Part shown: piece by piece, positions 14,305-26,960 of the stretch
How positions within the stretch are numbered: position 1 is the stretch's first letter
Layout of the letters: every line of letters starts with the position of its first letter
NCBI GenBank assembly: GCA_013399115.1
Contig: VXAA01001511.1
Span: forward strand, 345,834-409,833
Origin: Anseranas semipalmata
Taxonomy: Eukaryota > Chordata > Aves > Anseriformes > Anseranatidae
DNA: 64,000 nucleotides
Reading direction: 5' to 3'
Position numbers and translations under genes: made by a program
The notes under the pieces: generated by a model
Database searches by the model: none
What the model was told of the DNA's origin: nothing
What the model saw: only the letters and a program-made list of their open reading frames with translations

Positions 14305-15452
14305 CTACAAAATAAGAAGTTTACTTAGAGATAAAGTGTTTCTTCCTCAACATAAAAAAAAAAAAAAAAAAAAGTCATTTTAAAAATTGAAAATACAAGA
14401 AAATAAACATGTATTTTCCAAATGGAATATATTAGGGCTACATTTACTGGATGAAAACAGTAAAACATCCAAGGAAGCAAAAACCAAGAGAATACTTCAT
14501 GATTTGTAATAAAACAAACAATAAAATATATTCAAATATTCACTGGTTAGGGAATCTTTTCCATGATAAATTATTTAAACATCCTTTCAAACACTGTCTG
14601 TCTAATCACAGCTATTATACTGTCCCCACAAAACTCTTTGGGATCTTATAGTGGTCTTTATAATGTGCAACAATGTCCCCAGGCCAGTAAGATAAATATC
14701 AGTACAAGAGGCTTAAAATAAGGAAAATTTTGGAGAAATTTGAGGAGGAGCCAGTTTGGATTTCACTGATATGCTAGGATGGCAGTGACAGAATTGCCTT
14801 TTTTCTTCCATTAGCATAAACTTTTCTTTGAGATGGAGCATTTCTAAAGTGAACTGCCAGAAATAACAGATAATACAGTGAAAGCAGATGAATGTCAAGT
14901 CAAGAAGTTCCCAGTGAAATGGTGCCTCATTTCATTATTAAATACTCATTTAAATAAGTGCAACTCCATCAGTGAATTACTCCTGACTTTCACCAGTGCA
15001 GGTGAGAAAATAATTAGTTCCAAGGTATTATTTTAGAAAGATTTCAGTAGGATTTTGAGAATTTCTACTAAGTTTAAGGAATTTTGTAATCTTTGGGCTC
15101 TTTAGTGTTTTTATGATTACCACTTCTTCCCTGTGAACAGCTACAGAACCCATTTTGTTCTTAATGCACATTTTCAAAAAATTGTTAAGCTATTTGTGAA
15201 GAGCTTTTAATAAAATGGCACTTTTATTAAAATTTTATTAAAATACATTTTTTAAATCTTCATTTAAAATATTCATGATGCAACATGGAGAAATATTTAA
15301 TGCTTCATTCAGTGCTAGGCTTTCTTTTTACTAGGTAAACATTTCACTCCAATGTAGAAATACTATTTTATCTGTTTTGCTGAGTTGAATCTATTTGGCA
15401 AATCTCCATTCCCTTCCAGTCACAGAGGTGAGTCTTTTAAAAAACCTCTTAC
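14305..15452 (-). other. USH2A: USH2A intron, 1.1 kb
   Basis: GT-AG intron. Apart from a 21-base poly-A run beginning near 14353 and AT-rich sequence near 15.2 kb, nothing is recognisable. Confidence 0.88.
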
Positions 15453-15611
15453 CATTCTGGCACGCTTGTATTCTTATTTCATACAGGGTATAGGGATCTA
15501 GGCCATCCACAAAAGCAAAATGCGCCTGACCTGCTGGCTTCACTAGCAGAGTGGGACTGCTTGCATTTAGTAAGATGTTGTATTCCAAAGGTGTATTGAC
15601 AATGAATATCC
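15453..15611 (-). CDS. USH2A: USH2A exon, equivalent of human exon 59 (FN3 middle)
   Basis: A 159-nt exon with symmetric phase 1. It encodes (G)[19 protein letters not shown], a variable segment, then [19 protein letters not shown]. It forms the middle and F strand of an FN3 domain whose start lies 7.6 kb upstream. LEYNILLN and [11 protein letters not shown] match remembered human usherin. NAS is a sequon. Acceptor is ttcacaacag, donor AATG|GTAAGAGG. Length equals the remembered human exon 59. Confidence 0.95.
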
Positions 15612-16370
15612 CTGTTGTGAAACAGAGAAGAACCAGTGATTATATGAAATACTAACACCAGTGCACAACAACTTCAAAGAGGCATTCATCATATGCTATT
15701 TTAAACGTAACCCCCTCTGGAGGTTTTGCCTACTGCCTTTTCTGGAAACTAAAACCACTTATATATCAACTGGAAAAGATCCACCTGCAGATCACAACTG
15801 GAAGATAGACATTACAGTTCTTAGTTAAAAAACAAAATTCAATTCAGTCAATGCAAGTGTTGCAATTGCTACTTCTGGGAAGAGGAGTGACCTTATAATC
15901 GGGAATCAGGCAGCTTTTATTTCTTTATTTTGAAGGGCTAACAGCTACTAAGCACCACTCTTGGAGTATGGAGTCATATGATCAAAGAAGTGAATTGCCA
16001 CCATTTAGCAAATTATCCCTTGTTAGCCCAGCAGCAGTAACTGAGTGTAGCTGCTTAGCCTACTCTACTAGAAAAGTACAATACACTAACTAACAAACAT
16101 ATTATTTCAGCTGATATAAAACAATCTGTTAGTTTTTAGTTTTTGTTGAAGAAAAATGAAACTGATTTTTACTACCTTGTTCTACTTCAAACATTTCCCC
16201 CCCTCTATTCATCTTCCCATGCTGTCAATTACATGCTTTCCAGTTCTGTTGAGAAGCTGAAAAATGTAATATTCCAAGAGAACAAGCTAAGCTATATGCT
16301 ACCCCTTCAGAACGACTGGCGGAGGTTTCTGGATCTTCTTGTTTCTTCCTGCATGGCTTCTCATGGATTT

Positions 16371-16439
16371 TGTTTTTGTTTTGTTGTTGTTGTTGTTGTT
16401 GTTGTTTGTTTGTTTTGTTGTTGTTGTTGTTGTTGTTTT
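16371..16439 (+). repeat. (GTT)n microsatellite
   Basis: Two GTT runs separated by a TTTGTTTGTTTT interruption, about 69 bp. Translated frames give poly-Val, poly-Cys, poly-Leu, poly-Gln and poly-Asn, none of them real proteins. Confidence 0.97.
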
Positions 16440-19400
16440 CAAAGGGTGTGCAGAGAACAACTACATTAGGCTGTCCCTCTGTAGCCTTGGATTCCAGATC
16501 CATCAACATTCAAAGTCAGAAAGCCTCCAGCTACTATCTAAATCATGCTCTTTTCCCTATTGGTGTCTTTGGGTGAAAGAAGAATCCAGGGTACGTGAAC
16601 AAAACATAATAGCAATTGTTTTCCAGTAATTAGGACATGGGCTGTAGGCTTTTTATTGTCTGTCTACTACAGGCTGTTCTACACATACAGCAGTAGTTTC
16701 ATAAAACCAAGAGAATAACCAATGAAGAGTTTGTCTAAGTGTATTTCTTTCATTCTGCAGTCACTTAAGGCATAGCCTTAAGTAAAAACAAAGTACAAAA
16801 GGAAGTAGACGAGGTACCTCTCTGAAATGAGTCAAGATGCATCTGATTACCAAGAGCACATTGTTCTTTCAACACAATACCTAGTTTGGATGTCACAGAG
16901 ATGTCTTTGTGATTGCACCAAGAACCAGATGCCTTTGAGTGGTTCTGAGACTTGTCCAGACCTTGAGAAACTTTCCGTTTGTTACTTTGGAAAACAAGTC
17001 CATTCTTTCTTCTAATTGTGGCTTTGGTGCTTTTCTGATAAAGTATATGGGTTGATACTATTACCCTTAAGCTAATAAGAGATATTTTTTTTCCACTGTT
17101 GTGAATATATACATTAACTGAAAAAAAAGTTTACAAGAAATTGGAGAGATTTCAAATTTCTTTATGGTACTATAAACAATTGATGTGCTTTGGAAGATCA
17201 GAAAAATCTTTGAAATATCAAGTTTTAACAACTTTCGGAAGAAAAATGGGACATAAAGATCCCGAAGAAATAAGAATATGCTGCCTCACTAGATGCTAGA
17301 CAAAGGAAATGCTCTTAGACTAAAAGGCTGAAAAAATAGCCCTGAAGTGGAGGCATGGCTTCAAGCTTATTTAACTGTTCAGTTACAGAAAGAAGATGCT
17401 GACATTAGCCACTGGAAGAGGTGAAGGGAGAAAGAGACAGAAAGTAGAAAAATACCAATGTAAAATTTTTGTTTCTCAATGCAAAGTTTCAAAGAAAAAT
17501 AATTAAGAATGGAATAATAGAAATACAACTTTTAAAGTTGTGCAGGATGCTACAAAGGAAAGCTGAGAAGTGATCCTGAGGTATAGTAGAAGGCTTCTGC
17601 AAGAAATAAAATTATTTTCTGTTAAGGTAAGGAAGCCTTCGTCTCCAGTCCTTATGACAGACCAGATATTTCAGCAAGAAACTTCCACTAACTTATGGAA
17701 GTGACACATAATTCACTTTTGTGCATCTGAAAGTGCATTTATTCTAGGCAAAAAATCACCAGAAACCTTAAAAATTGGAACTATTCAGAATACCTGAATT
17801 CTCAAGGAAGGTTGAATACAAGCAAGGACAGCTGAATTCAGTCATCAATAGCAAAGGATGCCTATTTCAAAATAACTGACTTACCTATGTCCAACATTCA
17901 GTCCATATCTCAGCAGAAATGCTAAAACAAAAATCCATAATCCTAAACTTCTCCTAAATGTTGCAAATATATTAGGAATGATACCAATAACAAATATGGT
18001 GAGCAGAAAAAATATTCTGAGGAAGTGAACAGGAAACTAAATAAAACTACATAAGCACCCTGAAAATTTCAATTATTCACTGGAAATCTTTCCACAATTT
18101 GACAAAATTCATTGAATGCTAAGATCAAAGGATCACTTTATAATCTGAAAAAAAAGTGAAGAAATCCACTCATACAACACAGAAACACATCAAAAAAACT
18201 TTGTATGTTCCAGAATAGCCTTTAGCATCTGCAACCAGTCTGACACTACTACCTTGTGTGCTCTGATGACTGAAGGAAACAAAATGGGCATATTTGTTAA
18301 AGTCAGCTGGGAAACCACACGACTTGGTTAGTTCCAGAGTTCATAAATTTATGTCAGAATAAAAAGAACCGTAAAAGCACAAGTGAACCAATTTATTCTA
18401 AGTGCAAATGGCAGTTTTGTTATTTGGTGTCAAAGTTACCATGAGAACAATGACAACCTGCCATAACACATTTTCATGTTCACTAAAGAACAAGGATTTA
18501 GTTGGTTAATATTCCCAGCAATACTCTTTTTCATAATTTACAACAACTAGATGCTGATAGGTTATTTAACATTTATGAAGTTAAGATGTAATCAGAAAAA
18601 CCCTGATTATCTTTACAAATAAAAAAGTTAAATTATTCCACTTTTTTTCTCTGCAACTTCATTTCACAGCAGGTGCACACTCTGCAATGGGACAAGTCAG
18701 TCAAACTAAACCTTGTTTTCTGTGCAAAAACTCTGCAAATTTGGTTTGACTGCTCTGTGTATCCCAAAACGAGTGTAGCTCATAAAATCAAATCTGCAGC
18801 ACAAGATACTTAGATTTTGGGGAAAAAAGCCTGTTTTGCAGACTGGTCACCAAAAATCTCTTTGAAGTCAATTGATGAAAAACTGTTTAATATGATGTAA
18901 AACTCCATCACAATTAAAGCAAAACATCTGAATTGTTACCGTTAAAGTCAAAAAACACTAAAATAAGAATGACTCTTCTATTTTTTAAAAGGTAGGGGAA
19001 TAAAGACTAAAGTAATATTTTAATATTTAATCTCACACAATAAAAAATATATATATATTTGGCTTTCTGAGATTAAGTATTAAAATTAAGCTTTGTGTAT
19101 CCAGGTATCTCATTGTGGTTGTAACAAGTGTTCCCAATAAGACTCTGAAGACAGTAACAGCTGGAGATGCTGATTACTTTCAAAATGCAGAACTTTGAAC
19201 ATTGAGCTTGAAAAATTTGGCCTGCAGTGTTGTAGTTTGAACACTAATTTACATGAGAAAACCAAAAGGAGGAAATGTGACATTGCCTTGGCAGAAGTCA
19301 GCACAATTTGTTAGACCACCTTGTTCATTCTTCTGAAATAAAAGAGAAACCAGGTTAGCTGGGGAAGCTAAGAGACAAAGCTAAGATACAAATGTCATTC

Positions 19401-20667
19401 AAATACCAGGTTTGATCCAAACAGGAATAAAGTAGGAATCCAGACATGTTACATAACCTTCACTCTAATTGCTACAGCAAACCCAGAGATGGATGAAGTA
19501 GATTGTTAAAACATGATGAAAGAAGACATTTTAATCCATATAATCATTAATGTATGAAGCAAGTAACCTAGGAGCAGAGGACAGAATCCTATTTCTTTTG
19601 AGCATGTTCCGCTTTTATGTTATTACCAGAAACTGAACCTATCTAGAAGAATCAGGCCCCCATTGAGTACCAGTGGGGTTGTCAATGAGTTGAAAATGCA
19701 GAACGGCTACCTGCCTCCCTATCAATAACATTTATGGATATACCTTGGGAGAATTATTGTTATTTTTTTCCATTCAGCTTTTCTGCTTCTATCCATGGCA
19801 CTAATAGTTGTTCCATAATAATTGTCAGATATCCTTCTGTAACGTATCAGTGAAATGTACCGTGCCTTTGAGGTCTGTGCACCGAGGCAATGCAACACAA
19901 GATAATGGGATGCCTATTTCAGAAAATAAAGTCCTATTTTCCATAGCGAGTGAGGTGTGTCAAATATTTTTTCTGAATCCATCACTTTAGCCACTACTTT
20001 GCTACCTTGCTATTTAGTTAAGTCAGGAGTTGTGAAATGATACATATCTATAAAGTTATAAGATTTAGATACATCACAGATTTTGAAACATTATAATTAA
20101 AGCCATCCAAAAGGAAGGTCTGTATAATACCATGCCCATAATGAATCCTGAGGGTGAATATTTGATCCAAATTTATTACAGCAGACAAGTAGATAGAATG
20201 CCAAAGGATCCCTGACAATCACAGACAGGAAGACACTATGACCAAATACCCTCTCATAAAAACTTGGCTAATATAAAGCACTTTTTTGCTGAAGACTATA
20301 TCAATTAAAACAACTGTCTTGTCCAAGAGTGAATGACAATCCATATAATAAAAGCTGCATGCTGGGTTTGAAAGGGAAATCTGTATTATTTCGATATACT
20401 GTATTGGATTCATACACAGAAAAAAAAAATAGATCAGAGGAAAAAAAAAAAAGGTTACTACGTCACCCAGTGACATGAATAGGGATAAGAAGTTGTAGAC
20501 TCTTTAGTCTAATTCCACCAAGCTGGGGATATATGTGGCCTCAGAGGTCTGCATGCACAGGACCTGCTAATGGGCTATATGTCATTCCAGAAGATCAGAA
20601 CCTTCAAAATAAACCTCCACCTGCATGCACCAAAGTCTTCCTATTGTGAAAAACACTAAGAGCATGA

Positions 20668-21113
20668 TGTGGTGGTTTTACCCTGCTGGGCAGCTGAACT
20701 CCACCACAACCGCTCTCTCACTCCCCCTCCTCAAAGGAAGAGGGGGAGAAAAAAACCTCACAGGTTGAGATAAGGATAGTTTAATTAGAGAAGAGGAAGA
20801 AAAAAACCAACAAATATATATATATATANGAGCCCCCCCCCCTTCTCCTTCCCTTTCCCAGCTTTTATTGCTGAGTGTGACATCATATGGTATGGAATAT
20901 CCCTTTGGTTGGTTTAGGTCAGCTGCCCTGGCGATGTCCCCTCCCCACCTCTTGCCCACCCCCACCTACTGGCTTTGGGGGATCTGGAGAGAGCCCTGGT
21001 GCTGTGCCAGCACTGCTCGGCAGTAGCCAAAACAGTGGTGTGATACCAGTGCTGTTCCAGCTACAAGGGCTGCTGCAGGGAAAGTTAACTCTATCCCGGC
21101 CAGACCCAGTACA
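20668..21113 (-). mobile_element. Solo LTR of an avian endogenous retrovirus, 446 bp
   Basis: The element runs TGTGGTGG... to ...CCAGTACA, that is TG...CA ends, and is flanked by a perfect 5-bp duplication CATGA (20663-20667 and 21114-21118). No internal viral sequence adjoins it, so it is a solo LTR left by recombination. Read on the minus strand it has a CAGCAATAAAAGC core element, then a TA run, ATTAAACTATCC and a GTGAGGTTTTTT stretch, an order that fits promoter, polyadenylation and downstream elements; the minus orientation is inferred from this. A 5-bp duplication is typical of ERVL-type elements, but I cannot name the family. One ambiguous base lies at 20829 beside a C-run. It carries no gene. 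Confidence 0.88.
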
Positions 21114-23243
21114 CATGAAGGTCTCAGAATGAACATGAAGCAGGATTATGAACAGCCAAGAATTCCTTTCTAGCTTCTGCACACAGTGTTTATTTTGGTA
21201 GCATGAAGTAACATTTCTCTGCTGTTAGTACTCCCCATTCCTGTAAGAAAGATCAGCTAGTGGCCCTGGGGCTCTGTGATAAAAGGAACAGCAATTTTTC
21301 CTTTCCTGTCTATCCTAACAGGGACACTGCATGAAAAACAATCCTTTATTCATACTTAAAGGCTTAAAATAATAGACACCACAATATGGAGGCAGAGAGG
21401 AAGAGACTGAGTCACCAAATATCCACGAAAGAAAGGTAAGTTTTCAGGGGGCCTCCCAGTACCTGGGAAGAAGGACATGTACTTTCCCCTGACTGAGGAG
21501 AACGATTCCTACAGCTGTGTGCATACATCAACACCTCATCCTCCACAGTAGACTCATAACATCCAATCTCCTCCTCAACCCTCTGACCACGCGGTTTCAG
21601 GAATACCCAAACCTTTGTACACACCATCTTAATTGCAATATCACCAAATGTACTACACAGAGCCCGATTCTCCTTGCAGGCTTGTAACCTGCTATGAGTA
21701 GGAATTCAAGCAGCTGGAAAAGAAAAGGTCTAGAACAAGAAGGACAAGCTTTTCTAGGAAATGCCCCACTCAACACAAGCCTATATTTTTCCAGTATATT
21801 CTTATGTTTTAAATCTATTTATAATGTTGCTGAATATTTTGTGTCTTAAATTATATTTATTATCAAAACTATAATACAGCATGAGTCACTTTCCAATAAA
21901 ACCAACTGTAGATTATATATGCCATTCGAATTCACCTGCCTTCTGCTGGGTTCTAAATCCTTCCAGGCAGTAGGGGGAAAAGTTTAATTTAAGATTTTAA
22001 TCTTTTTCATATATTATATCATTTCTATAATGGATTTTGTGCTTCTGAAAACTAAAAGATTGACAGCTCAGGGTATTATAGATTTATTAATCATTGCTTA
22101 AATGGGTAGGGTGAACACTGCTAAGCACTGCCATAATACTTGCAATCCCAGCACTGAAGGCAAAATACCTTTTCCAGGTCGCTCTATTTTTAACGCCAAT
22201 TGATGCTACTGTGACTGCTCTGGCAAGGCACAACCATCTTAAATAATTAGGAAGAGGTGACATCAAAAACTTCCCTGAGTTCACTGATAAAACACATGTC
22301 GTTGCTATTGCAATATGCAAACATCTGAAGTGTCTAAAAAACCTGACCTCACTATAACTGAAAAAAAACACAACTATCTAGAAACCAGAAAACACCTTGC
22401 CGGTGATGGACTACACAAGACAGAAAACTTTTCATTTACATTGCTTTCATTGTCCCACAATAACTATACCATATCATTTTTATCATATCAGCAAACTACA
22501 CCAATCACTTAAGCTGTGATCTACATTAACAAAATGGAACACAGTTTCTAACATAAAAAGATGCTGTTATTCAACTATTCCTTCTTAGCCTACCTCTGTA
22601 GCAGGCCAAGACAACCTGATGATGTTCAGCAGGCAAGGAACAAGAACTAAAAAATTTCTGGGCCTTTGCTGACCCACCATCCTGCAAGGTAGTGTGTCCA
22701 AATAACACTAAGGTGCTGTGGTGAATAAAACTTATTCTATCAAGTCAAAGCTAGCACGTGATCTCTGTACCACACTCTTAAACCTTTTTTTCTAAAGGAG
22801 CTCAACATTGTATACCTGCAGGACAACTGGACATTTTATTTGCCAGCATAGCTATCAAGACGTCATCAACCCAAAAGGTTGACAGGTCTCCCTGTCAATA
22901 ACTCAGGTTGGTCTGAACAAAAGGGAAAACTCATTTTCAATGTAATTGGTTTTTTTTTCCCCCATATTACTTGTGCTCGGTAATAGTTTACAAGATCAAA
23001 TTAATACATGGATTTTTGATTAGCTAATCCTCACAATACCCATGTCAAGTATATAGGTCAACATTATTAAAATAATATGTCTCCAGGAAACAGCAGCTTT
23101 AGATACTGGTTATTTAAATCACACAAACACTAAAACCAAATACAAAGAATAAAAAATCAGAATTATTCAGCTGCCTGCCTGAATATACTATTTTTTCCAT
23201 CCTTTCCTTTTGCTACAAAGTACTACATAGAAATATGTTCTAC

Positions 23244-23401
23244 CTGGTGTGTCCCAAGCTAAAAATATAGAATATGCATCAATTACTGTGACATTATATG
23301 GGACATGAATTTTCTCTGGTGTTCCTATTGGTGTTTGTATAACATATTCATCACTAGTGTTGCTGCCGCCCCAAGTGCTGGCTTCCAGATGGTAAACATA
23401 T
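23244..23401 (-). CDS. USH2A: USH2A exon, equivalent of human exon 58 (FN3 end and next FN3 start)
   Basis: A 158-nt exon, two bases carried in and one over. YVYHLEASTWGGSNTSDEY with VIQTPIGTPEK gives the F and G strands of one domain. VPYNVTVIDAYSIFLAWDTPG opens the next with its core Trp. In this domain the usual AC..GC cysteine pair of usherin FN3s is replaced by AST..GG, as in human (GGGSSAS). Sequons are seen at NTS and NVT. Acceptor is tttgcacag, donor CCAG|GTAGAAC, which is a moderate match. Length equals the remembered human exon 58. Confidence 0.95.
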
Positions 23402-24091
23402 CTGTGCAAACACAAAAAGATCAGTAGACACTACAGTTAGAATCATTAAGCATACCAGTAATTGAACATTTCCATTTTCACCAATTTAAAGTGAACAGAC
23501 TACAAATACTGCATTAGTGAACACTTTCACCTTTAAGATTTCTTAATATGAGAAAAGTGATTCTTTATCAGAGTAATATTTTTTAGACTAAAATTTACAT
23601 TAGCTTACATCAGAGAGAAATATTGACCAAAAAAATGTCAAAACCAATTTCAGCATGGCCTATTTAAAGTATTAGCAGCTGATGTGTTTTGCCAGTATGC
23701 TCAATATGCACAAAAATATCATAAACCACATTCAGTGCTGACTGCCATCTAAAGACTTTAATTTTTCTAAGTATAGTCTGCAAGAAATCAAAAAATCTAT
23801 CAAGGACCACCAACAACCAAAGGGTGGAAAAAAAAAAAAAAAAAGAAGCTTCCCTCTCTGAATCAGAATGACCTATTCTCAGAAAAAGAACAAAATAGAA
23901 GTCTGAAGTTTGATTAAGGCTTTCCAGCATTGGAAGCTTCCTGAAAGTATCCTTTACCAATTTTTCAATAATTAAGTAATACAGTAGAGATTTTTCTTTT
24001 GTTAAAAGAGTAATTTACATTTTTGTACATTTCACAAACACATATTTTGAATACCTAACACATATTACCAATGGACTTTAACATGCCTTAC
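23402..24091 (-). other. USH2A: USH2A intron, 0.7 kb
   Basis: Short GT-AG intron with one poly-A run near 23.83 kb and nothing else recognisable. Confidence 0.9.
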
Positions 24092-24275
24092 CTGCTGTCA
24101 GGCTGCAGGTTAACATCTGTGAAATTCAGGTCTCTACTATCACCCAAGAAAATCTGTTCTCCATCACGAAATAATCGATACTGAGTAATGAGTCCATTGG
24201 GTTTCTTTGGTTCACTCCAGTAGATTTCCACTTCTGTTGAGCTGACTATGATATGATGAGGTTTTGGCCATACCC
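24092..24275 (-). CDS. USH2A: USH2A exon, equivalent of human exon 57 (FN3 first part)
   Basis: A 184-nt exon, one base carried in and two over. It encodes (G)VWPKPHHIIVSSTEVEIYW then SEPKKPNGLITQYRLFRDG and LNFTDVNLQPDS plus a split Arg. This is an FN3 domain from strand A through the E-F loop, with the conserved Trp, the PNG turn and a sequon at NFT. The acceptor gatgttaatag has a short pyrimidine tract. The donor GCAG|GTAAGGC is strong. Length equals the remembered human exon 57. Confidence 0.95.
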
Positions 24276-24805
24276 CTATTAACATCACAACAACACTATT
24301 TTAATTTTATGACAGAAACATAAAGGTGTCCCACAGTTTTTGCTGTTGCTTTCAGCAATGTAACGAAAGCATTAAACATAGCCAGAGAGGATGACAGAAT
24401 TTAAGACATGTTATGAATTTAACCCTCGTTAAATGTAACTAACTAGACAAGGTACAGAATAATGGAGAACAAAGCCAAAGGCTATTGCCTTTCTGTGTCT
24501 AGCTGTCTCTGCATATTTATTTGTGATTCAAAAAATACACTTCTGCTAAATCTAACCTTGCTAACTTAAAGACAAATGCGGAAAATTGTCACAAAAACAA
24601 AGCAGAAATGCAGTGCCAGGCAGTCAGTATAAAGAGCGTGTTGAGATCCAAATACTCTGAGAAAAGAGATGGATTCCCTAGTGTAAATTTATCCACGAGA
24701 GTTTGATGGATGCTAGTGGAGTTTTGCACCTTGTTAAACCATTACAAAATGCAAGTCCTTATGACTATGTCTATGCAGGTCTTTAAGAATGCCTTTTTCC
24801 CTTAC
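24276..24805 (-). other. USH2A: USH2A intron, 0.5 kb
   Basis: Short GT-AG intron with no recognisable element. Confidence 0.9.
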
Positions 24806-24913
24806 CATGAGGAGCAGCTTGCAAAGTTTGACCTGGAAGTGGTTGGCTGGAAGCACACCCAGCAGATGTACATGCCGTAAGCATGAAGCTGTAGTTAGTG
24901 TATGGCTCCAGAC
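24806..24913 (-). CDS. USH2A: USH2A exon, equivalent of human exon 56 (FN3 C-terminal part)
   Basis: A 108-nt exon with symmetric phase 1, the smallest in the window and without a long open frame of its own. It encodes (G)LEPYTNYSFMLTACTSAGC followed by ASSQPLPGQTLQAAPHG. This completes the FN3 domain started more than 7 kb upstream. TACTSAGC is the usherin FN3 signature and NYS is a sequon. Acceptor is ctctttccag, donor CATG|GTAAGGG. The remembered human exon has the same length and closely similar residues. Confidence 0.94.
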
Positions 24914-25857
24914 CTGGAAAGAGCAAACAGAGTTTAGACTAAGATGCTGACATCAGCCATCCCAAGAATTGTGTCACTACACAGGAAGTACTGGACTTAA
25001 AGGTAAATTTAACTTTTAGTATTTTTGGCAAACAAAATTTGAGTCATTCTTCTTTTACATCTGAATAATACTGAAATAGTGAATTGTTGCTAGTTTAGAA
25101 ATACATCTTCTACTGAATATGTAACTATGTTGCAATGCATCTATGGATGCCCCTCATATAGACATATCTCAATTAGCTTCAAATGAATTAACTTAGATAG
25201 CACTTGCAGCATAGTAACTACAGTCCAGACCTCAGCCCATATGAACCATACTCAGTCTCTTAAGGCGGTGGTTTTTGAAACTACACTTCTGGTTGTACAA
25301 AATGGTTAAAACATTACTGGAAAGTATCTAAACATTCTTGGCAAAGACATATTCTCCATCATTTGTGATGGCCATAGAAATTCAAAGGTTTCCAACAGAA
25401 AAAAAACTGAAAATGTAATTGCTTACTGCTTTGGACCTGAAAAGCTGAAAAGCCTGCAATGTTTTGAACATTTAATACAAATATATTTGTAACAATAAGA
25501 AAAGAGAATAATAAACTCTTACTTGAATGTGAATTCTTCTACTAAATTGCAATCCAGTCCAAAGACATACTGTGTTCCTGCCCCTTCTCCAACTTCTATT
25601 TGTTCAATTTTGTCCCTATTTTTTTTCCTATTATTTTTTACAAAATTTTACCATAACTGCTATAAAACAGTCAGAAGCAGGAATGATAACCAGGTTCCAA
25701 GATACTAATTTTAGTTACGTATAAGTTTTTGAAAACTATTTTTTCAACTCAAACCTTCTACGCTGGGCATCCTTGAATGAGACTAAAAGAGATTATATTG
25801 CTTTGAACTTTCTTTGGAAATTTTAAAAACATCTTTTTGCTTTGTGTCAATGACTTG

Positions 25858-25882
25858 TGTCAAAACTGTGACAGTTTTGACA
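25858..25882. repeat. Perfect inverted repeat, 11-bp arms and 3-base loop
   Basis: TGTCAAAACTG and its exact reverse complement CAGTTTTGACA are separated by TGA. It could form a small hairpin in RNA or a palindromic protein-binding site, or be chance. Confidence 0.85.
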
Positions 25883-26309
25883 TCGAGTTGCTTTCAGGTT
25901 AAGATTGGATTTTAGGACTCCTCATAAAAAACTGTACCCAAATTTGGCTAAGATACTAAGCTTTAAAATAGCCATTTCTGCATCTCTATTAAAGGGTGCT
26001 TACAGTTTTAACAGATCAAATCTTTAACAATTCAGACCTCCGTGTGAGCTGGCTTGAAATCCTCAGAGCTCAGCTTTAACTGCTGATCAGGTTGCATCAC
26101 AGAGCATGCTCCAGCCCAGGTTACGGAGTCTTTGCTACAATACTTTTCTGGGTACTTCTCAAAGTTGTTCTTAAAAAAAGATATTATTGGGCATAAACAT
26201 TGAAAACCTCTCTCTTGCATATTTTCAAGGACCCTCTTATTAACAGCTTGTAATATATAAATGAAAAGTTCCTGTTCTGAATGCAAAGGGGACAAGCAGT
26301 AGACAAACA

Positions 26310-26343
26310 GGAAGGAAGGAAGGAAGGAAGGAAGGAAGGAAGG
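26310..26343 (+). repeat. (GGAA)n microsatellite
   Basis: About eight GGAA units. It stands at the start of a purine-rich stretch that continues to about 27.1 kb. Confidence 0.95.
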
Positions 26344-26849
26344 GATAGAAAAGGATGATTTCACAAAGATGGGAAAATATTGAGGGAGATGAGAGAGTCT
26401 AAAGCCACTCAGATGAAGGACAAAATACTAAAATCGGATAAACAACTGTAAAACAAAGAGTTAATCAGAGCAATCTGGACAAGGAAACTTGGATGGAGAA
26501 ATGTGTAGAGGCTGCAGAAACAGAGGCAGAAGAAGAGGAGAGAGGCAGAATTGTCAAGCTAGGAAGGAAATCCTTGGACTAATTAGAAAAAAACAACTGA
26601 ATCTATGGAAGGATTATGGAGAGGCTGAGAATTGACACAGTCCTGTACAGATCTGTACAGACTCGAGATGAAGACTGAAATCACGTAGGCTACAGAGTGG
26701 AGAGACAGACCAAAGAGCTGTCAAACTGGAAAAGGACACTAGGAAGTAGGATTAACATCTGAGGTAGGACTGGAATGAGCTGGATGAAAAAAAGTGGACT
26801 TGAAGGTAGAGATGGGAAGACCAGACTGGAGATAGCATACCCTGGTCAT

Positions 26850-26960
26850 ATAATCACAGAATCACAGAATCATTTAGGTTGGAAAAGACCTCCAAGATCA
26901 CCCAGTCCAACCTATAACCTAATGCTACCAAGTCCACCACTAAACCATGTCACAAGTTGA
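26850..26960 (-). mobile_element. CR1 LINE 3' fragment, sense on minus strand
   Basis: It begins ATAATCACAGAATCACAG and continues TTTAGGTTGGAAAAGACCT, CCAAGATCACCCAGTCCAAC and GTCCACCACTAAACCATGTC. This is the reverse complement of a CR1 3' end, about 110 bp long, breaking off after ACCATGTCACAAG. Confidence 0.9.

Larger units (their letters stand above)
15612..23243 (-). other. USH2A: USH2A intron, 7.6 kb
   Basis: GT-AG intron holding a GTT microsatellite near 16.4 kb and a solo LTR at 20.7-21.1 kb. The remainder is AT-rich unique-looking sequence with no exon I can support. Confidence 0.87.

Noticed and set aside
16143..16629. Frames with poly-Cys, poly-Val, poly-Gln or poly-Asn
   Set aside because: Produced by the GTT microsatellite read in different frames.
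20678..21182. Open frames of 81-95 codons
   Set aside because: They lie in the solo LTR and its flank; LTRs of this kind encode no protein.
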